This document shows positions 59,645 to 64,000 of a DNA stretch of 64,000 nt, piece after piece. Numbering within the stretch: position 1 is the stretch's first letter; every line of letters begins with the position of its first letter. Under the pieces are notes generated by a model that saw only the letters and a list, made by a program, of their open reading frames with translations, was not told the origin of the DNA and did not search any database. Source of the DNA: Eulemur rufifrons (Eukaryota; Chordata; Mammalia; Primates; Lemuridae); NCBI RefSeq assembly GCF_041146395.1, contig NC_090983.1:65913501-65977500 (forward strand). The letters run 5' to 3'. The position numbers were made by a program, and so were the translations under genes.

Positions 59645-60060
59645 GCCTGTCGCTCTCAAACGCTTTCAGTGGCCCCTCTTGTCTGCAGGGTAGGTCCCAG
59701 CTCCTGAAGCCTGGCCATGAAGCCTGTCCATGCTGTATGGCTCCACTCTGGGCCACTTCCTGTCCTGCCCTCTGTGTCCCAGTGAGCAGCCTGTGGTCTC
59801 AACCCACATTGTCCTCTCCTCTCCTAGCTGCAGGGCTTTCCTCTCCTTGTCTTGTTATCTGGATGGCACCCCAACCTCAGATTCTGCCGGCTTAACTTTC
59901 CTCATTCTCAAAGACTGAATTCGGGCAGAATGCTTCTGCAGGAAACCTCCCCACCTCCTTGTCCTCCTTTTCTTGGCCTCCCCTTGCCCTGCTCAGCGGC
60001 CTTAGATGTCCTCAAGATCCCACAGCACACACATCCTGTGGATTCTACACTGCGCTGACA
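59645..60060 (+). mobile_element. L2 LINE fragment in a PKP4 intron
   Basis: Reads like decayed L2 ORF2 end: 'ctttcagtggcccctcttgt', 'gaagcctggccatgaagcct' and 'ctgcagggctttcctctcct'. Diverged. Confidence 0.45.
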
Positions 60061-60264
60061 TGACCCGTTTTCCCATCAGCCTTTGGTTTCTCCCAGGGGA
60101 GGGGAGATGTCGTATTCATCTCTGGATACCCACAGCAACTGCCTGTCTCCCTTTCCTCTCTCCATCCCTTTCACAGCCAAGCTCTCAACACCCCTTACAC
60201 ATTCATGGCTGATCTGACTGTAAAGACAGAAAGCAGTGTGGACGAGTAGTGGAAGACATCCTAC

Positions 60265-60438
60265 CTTCCAGTTGCCAGCAGAGAGGTTCTGGAGAGATCC
60301 GGCGGAGCCTTCCAAGGTGGCTGGGTTGGAACTTTCCGCTAGAAGAGTCAGATATGGTTTTACCACTGATGGGTGCCACAGCATCTCCACCCCTTTGGGG
60401 GACTTTGACAGTCCTGGGATAGGACCAACTCCATCCCA
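60265..60438 (-). CDS. PKP4: PKP4 exon, armadillo repeat after the basic loop
   Basis: This 174-nt exon encodes 58 residues with phase 0 at both boundaries. It opens [20 protein letters not shown] and continues with [20 protein letters not shown], then a second helix ([17 protein letters not shown]). The [11 protein letters not shown] pattern with conserved small residues and N/L spacing is a typical armadillo helix 3. [13 protein letters not shown] is shared within the p120 family (CTNND2 has a close variant), while the flanking residues match PKP4. The acceptor is TCTTCCAG and the donor is AAG|GTAGGA. Because it is symmetric in phase 0 it could in principle be skipped without shifting the frame, but that would remove armadillo core and I see no sign that it happens. 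Confidence 0.94.
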
Positions 60439-60621
60439 CTGGAAGACAAACAGCGCACATTAAATGGAAGCAAAATGAACACGATCTCCAACACATAAAA
60501 ATATTCATCTTTGCTGGACTCAGCTGTTATCTATGTAGAAATTTTTTTTCTTGCTAAATACGTGATTTATCACTCCCAGAAAAATGAAACTTTGGAGTTC
60601 CATATCAAATAAAATGCTAAC
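60439..60621 (-). other. PKP4: PKP4 short intron (183 nt)
   Basis: A 183-nt intron with the weak donor GTTAGC and acceptor TCTTCCAG. It follows the polylysine exon. Nothing else is identified in it. Confidence 0.85.
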
Positions 60622-60813
60622 TTGATCCTCTTGTGGAGTCTTCTTTTTCTTTTTCTTCTTCTTCCCCCAGCAGCTTGGCTCAGAGTCTTTGCTGGGAGAC
60701 TCTTTTCCCAGTAAGTCATCCAGTTCGTTCAGCCCCAGCAGCCGGGCCTGAGGGACCTCCAGCTCCAGCCGATAGGACAGGTTCCTCAGGGTGCACACGC
60801 AGTTCTCCACCGT
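60622..60813 (-). CDS. PKP4: PKP4 exon with armadillo helix and lysine-rich loop
   Basis: The 192-nt exon encodes 64 residues in phase 0 at both ends. It begins TVENCVCTLRNLSYRLELEV, a canonical armadillo helix pair, then runs into an acidic linker (NELDDLLGKESPSKDSEPS) and a tract CWG followed by eight lysines and TPQEDQ. Equivalent basic loops occur at this point in CTNND2 and p120-catenin, where they interrupt the armadillo superhelix and act as basic targeting or regulatory surfaces. The acceptor is GGGTTTCAG. The donor is unusual: exon end CAA followed by GTTAGC, so it lacks the consensus G at -1 and has weak positions +4 to +6. The lysine run is coded by a nearly pure purine tract on the coding strand, a possible slippage site. 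The next intron is only 183 nt. Confidence 0.93.
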
Positions 60814-62230
60814 CTGAAACCCAACACGGAGTAGAGTTAAACACATCTCAGCACGTTAGAGCACGGTGCTTCTGTACTGGACACTAATGAGAGGAAATAA
60901 ATGTAGAATATGAAAACTACCTTTTATATGGGAACCTGAAACAATCCAGAGAAAGGACTATGGCTGTAGGGTTTTGGGGGGATACCCAAACGACAGGGTG
61001 CAGAGCCATCGTCAGCACCGCCAGGATCGGATTCCGTGCTGACTAATGGGCAAGGCTGCGGCCCGGTGTGTCAGTCCGCAGCAGTGCCTGGCTGCACTGA
61101 GATGCCAGAACCTCGTTCCTTCTCACCACGGCAGACCCTCAGTGTGACAACAGGAGCACCAACTCCCTCCCTGGCGACAGCCCTGCCCTCAAGCTCCACC
61201 TCTGCCTCCTCCTCAATCTCCCAGGTCTACCCTCTGAGGAACATTCAGTGATTTCTTGCTCTGTGACATTTGCCTTCTGTCTGCGGCCTTTTGTTTCTTG
61301 GGAGGCCAACTGTCATTTCAATTGAGTGTCTAAAGCCAACCTCAGCACTTGCTTATCTAGCAAGCTCCCTTTTCCAACCTGCTTATGCTCTCAATTTCAT
61401 CTGCAGATCTTTTGGTCCAAGAAGCTCCAGTAAAAACTGGGCTTTCACCTTGAACTCCCCCCAGCCTTCTTCCTGGGCCCACCACTCATCACTCTTTTCT
61501 CTCTCAGGTGCATCTTTACAACCCAAGACCTACCAACAGCCTCTCCTAGCCCTGCCCAGCCCGACACCTCGTGCCTGGCCTGCCTTGAACTCCTGACTTT
61601 TAGTCCTTCCTGCCTGTTTCTCTCCGCCTCTCGGCCCCCAGGGCAGAGCCAGGATGGTTGTTGCAGCTGACAGATGATGAGCAGAATGCCCTGCTCTGGC
61701 AGGGACGGAGAGCAGGAGGGGAGGGAAGGTGCTCGTGCTGGGAACAGACAGAGCGGAAGGGCGCAGTAGGAGGGGCACAGAGAGGTGCAGACACAGTCGT
61801 TGCTGCGGTGGGGGCTACAGACTGCACCGGGGAAAGAAGGGCACAGAGGCTGGGGGCATTTAGTGCCTCACCAGGAACTTTTACTCGGTAGACACTCAAA
61901 TACAGATGGATCTGGTTCTGGGGTGAGGACACAGAAGCAGAAGCAGAAGAGATAGCAGCAGGGCGATCACCTTGAGAATGAGCCCAGGAGAGCCCCAGAG
62001 AAAGCCAAACCCGGCACCAGTTCCTTCACCACACTGAGTCATCCTGTTTGCTCGGTTCTAAGTCTATTTTCTTAAGTCACCACGTCCCTGCCAACCTGTA
62101 ATTTTGAGAGACTCGCCCTTTGATCTGGAGTGTAGCCTCATGGGGAGAGAATCACTGGCATGCACACATCGGCATTGGGCAGCTGTCGTCATCTGCCGCT
62201 GCGCCCTCACGCGGCCAGGTGGGCACTGAC
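60814..62230 (-). other. PKP4: PKP4 intron, mostly unique sequence
   Basis: Donor GTCAGT, acceptor GGGTTTCAG. The 1.4 kb has several CT-rich stretches (61190-61230, 61430-61640) but no repeat or exon I can name with confidence. Confidence 0.7.
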
Positions 62231-62348
62231 CTTGCTGTCGTAATCGGATGTGTTCACACACGTGTGGATCACGTACAACAGCGAGTCCACCAGCCCCTCG
62301 CAGGACCGCATCTGCTTCCGGGCCTCCTCCCCTGCAGAGCTGAGGTTC
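62231..62348 (-). CDS. PKP4: PKP4 coding exon (first in window), armadillo repeat segment
   Basis: This 118-nt exon encodes one base of a split arginine codon plus 39 residues starting NLSSAGEEARKQMRS and ending TSDYDSK. NLSSAGEEAR is a signature of p120-catenin-family armadillo repeats, and the following exons fix the paralogue as plakophilin-4 rather than CTNND2, ARVCF or CTNND1. The acceptor is CACTTAG before G at 62348 and the donor is AAG|GTCAGT after 62231. It joins the next exon in phase 0 (K|T). PKP4 (p0071) is a cytoplasmic plaque protein that binds cadherin tails at adherens junctions and desmosomes and is also reported at the midbody in Rho control during cytokinesis; that role is family knowledge, not visible here. 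The preceding exon, expected to end in a TGCLR-like motif, was not found up to 64000. Confidence 0.93.
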
Positions 62349-62624
62349 CTAAGTGGGTGGAGACAGGGTGGGAGCTGCTGAGATGAACAACTTACTCATT
62401 ACCCGCGTGCTCTCACCTTGATGATCAGAGAGGACAGACCACAGATGGCAGCCACTGAGACTTGGTGTAAGGGGCATTCTGGGGCTTGCATTTTAACATC
62501 CCAAAGGCTCACAATAACCACCAACTCCCTCTTATCCACAGAAATGAAAAGGAACCTGAGGATGTGGACTTTAACTGTACCTCTCTCACGACATGTCGCT
62601 TTCCAACCCCCTAATGTAATTATT

Positions 62625-62780
62625 TAGGGGCCTGTCCTCCTCAGCTTCCTCATAGGTAAAAAGGGGAAAATAACAGTTACTACCATGTAGGGCTGTTGTG
62701 AGGAGAAAATGAGTTGTACATAGAAAGCAATTAGAAAAGGACCTGCCACGTACAAGGCACATGTGTGTTAGCCACAGTGG
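62625..62780 (-). mobile_element. MIR SINE, sense to PKP4
   Basis: On the + strand it reads as reversed MIR: 'tcctcataggtaaaaagggg', 'gggctgttgtgaggagaaaa' and 'cctgccacgtacaaggcaca'. Confidence 0.7.
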
Positions 62781-62819
62781 TCATTTTTAGGCATGCTTTA
62801 CTTCCCTTGTTAGGCCATA

Positions 62820-62895
62820 ACGTCCTTGCAGTCCCCTGTGCCTATTATAATGTTTTGCATATAGTAGGTGGTCATTAAATGTTGCTTGAATGAAC
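62820..62895 (+). mobile_element. L2 3' end
   Basis: Shows 'gcatatagtaggtggtcatt' and 'aaatgttgcttgaatgaaca', the typical L2 3' terminus. Confidence 0.75.
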
Positions 62896-63479
62896 AGAGG
62901 AAACACGTCATTTATTGTACAAAAATTTCAGGTTAAACGTGGACATTTGCTTATGTTAAAATTTTTCTCATCTTTTCAATTATAAGAAAACCCTGAAAAT
63001 TGTTTTGGGTCTCACCTGTTTTGTAACTTTTGATATCAATTTGCTTTTATAAATTGATACCAAGTTAGGATCTATGTTATGTCCCATTAACAAGGGTTCT
63101 AGGCTAACTCTGTTAGGCTAGAGAAGGGGGATTGGAATGACTTTTCACCTTTGTTTTTTTGGGGCCAGAAAGATGCTGTCACCTGTGGTCCCTCTCTGCT
63201 CTTAACTTGGTCACCTCTCAGCAGCACTCAACAGCTGACCTCTTCGTTTCCTCTGCAGGCACCTGGGACCCTGCCCTGCTCTGGTTTCTCTCTCATCTCG
63301 CTGCTTCCCCTTCCCAGCCTCTCCTGCCCTTGGGTTCCTCCAGGACAGCCCCAGTACTCTCCTTTGGTCCCTTCTCGTCTTTATCTCTGTCCTCTCCCAG
63401 GTGCCTCCTTCTGCTCCTTGGCTTGAATGTAACCTATGGACCCGGGACTACTGAATGTCTGCCTGTAGCCCTGACCTTT

Positions 63480-64000
63480 CCCTAGAACTCCAGTCTCATT
63501 TATCCAGTTGTTTTCTTGACATGACAACATGCTTAGCTAATCATACTTCTCAAAAGCAATGTGGTCAACACTCTCCACTGCTCACCCCTCCAGCCATTCT
63601 CCTGCCCCCACCCCACCCCCATCTCATCAAGAGCATTTTTGTTTCCAGCTGATATAGCCAAAGGTCTGGGTGTTACCCTTATTTCATTCCTTTTCCTTAT
63701 CCCTTAGTTCAATCCATTAGCAAGTCTTGTCAGCTCTCACTCCACAAAATAACCAAATCTGCCTACCTCTAGGGAGGGCCCTGGGCTAGGCCACTCACAG
63801 TTTGCCTGGGTCTGTGCAACGGCCTGATCTTCCTGTCTCCACTTCTGCCCACACTCAGTCTTCCAGCCAGAAACCAGTCCCATCCCTCCCCCCCCCCATT
63901 CCTCTGCTCAGAACCATCTAATGGCTTCCCGTGGCACTCGGAATAAAATGCCAACTCCTTCACCTGACTTACAAAATCCTACATGATCTGCTACCACTCT
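63480..64000 (+). mobile_element. L2 LINE ORF2-end fragment, cut by the window edge
   Basis: Contains 'ctccagtctcatttatccag', 'tcaatccattagcaagtctt', 'aaccatctaatggcttcccg' and 'aaaatcctacatgatctgct', landmarks of the L2 3' coding part. It continues beyond the window. Confidence 0.6.

Larger units (their letters stand above)
57251..60264 (-). other. PKP4: PKP4 intron with MIR, L2 and a CCCAG tandem repeat
   Basis: Donor GTAGGA, acceptor CACTAG. It contains five perfect AGCCC units (58462-58486), a MIR (58805-59035) and an L2-like fragment (59645-60060). No additional exon candidate with family sequence was seen. Confidence 0.75.
62349..64000 (-). other. PKP4: PKP4 upstream intron, cut by the window edge
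   Basis: The intron upstream of the first visible exon continues past 64000. It contains a minus-strand MIR (62625-62780), the 3' end of an L2 (62820-62895) and a longer L2 piece (63480-64000). No earlier PKP4 exon was recognised. Confidence 0.7.

Noticed and set aside
41918..62348. Assignment of the exons to CTNND2 or ARVCF
   Set aside because: The tail (YPGSPDSWV rather than YPASPDSWV), the short [11 protein letters not shown] linker and the tail exons fit PKP4; CTNND2 has a different tail and linker.

Overview
The window is a piece of a primate nuclear genome, most likely from a strepsirrhine (lemur, loris or galago relative). The main evidence is the Alu type. The copies at 31145-31488 and 37600-37932 carry the extra A/T-rich stretch in the middle of the dimer and the 'cctagcactctggg' head that I know from strepsirrhine Alus. 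An L1 3' end at 20401-20919 also resembles strepsirrhine L1. The rest is typical mammalian sequence: L1, L2, MIR, MaLR-type LTRs, hAT and Tigger DNA transposon fossils, and microsatellites. I see no bacterial, plasmid, phage or CRISPR content.

There is one protein-coding gene. The minus strand from about 41.9 kb to 62.3 kb holds the last ten coding exons of PKP4 (plakophilin-4, p0071), a p120-catenin-family armadillo protein of adherens junctions and desmosomes. The exons join in frame with no stop, 1486 nt including the stop codon, about 494 residues. They cover the second half of the armadillo domain, with a lysine-rich loop, and the whole C-terminal tail ending in the PDZ-binding residues DSWV. 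The 5' part of the gene, the promoter and the N-terminal exons lie beyond position 64000. One intron appears to use a GC donor, and a 129-nt exon is a symmetric cassette.

Region 1-41 kb is the 3' flank of PKP4 and I find no gene in it. It is a nest of transposons: an MLT1-like LTR split by an L1 (3.86-4.76 kb), an old L1 split by another L1 (10.9-16.1 kb), two antisense L1 fragments (16.85-19.25 kb), an MST-type LTR split by a lineage-type L1 with a clear target-site duplication (20.2-21.1 kb), a Tigger-like transposon containing a long inverted repeat (23.7-25.5 kb), and an antisense L1 split by an Alu (26.3-28.0 kb). The stretches between (for example 31.5-37.5 kb) are mostly unique sequence without open frames I can defend.

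The most unusual structures are two inverted repeats: two 315-bp arms at about 94% identity inside the Tigger element, and an 84-bp pair with only two mismatches inside a PKP4 intron. All identities and coordinates are by eye. Repeat family names come from remembered consensus features and should be read at class level.
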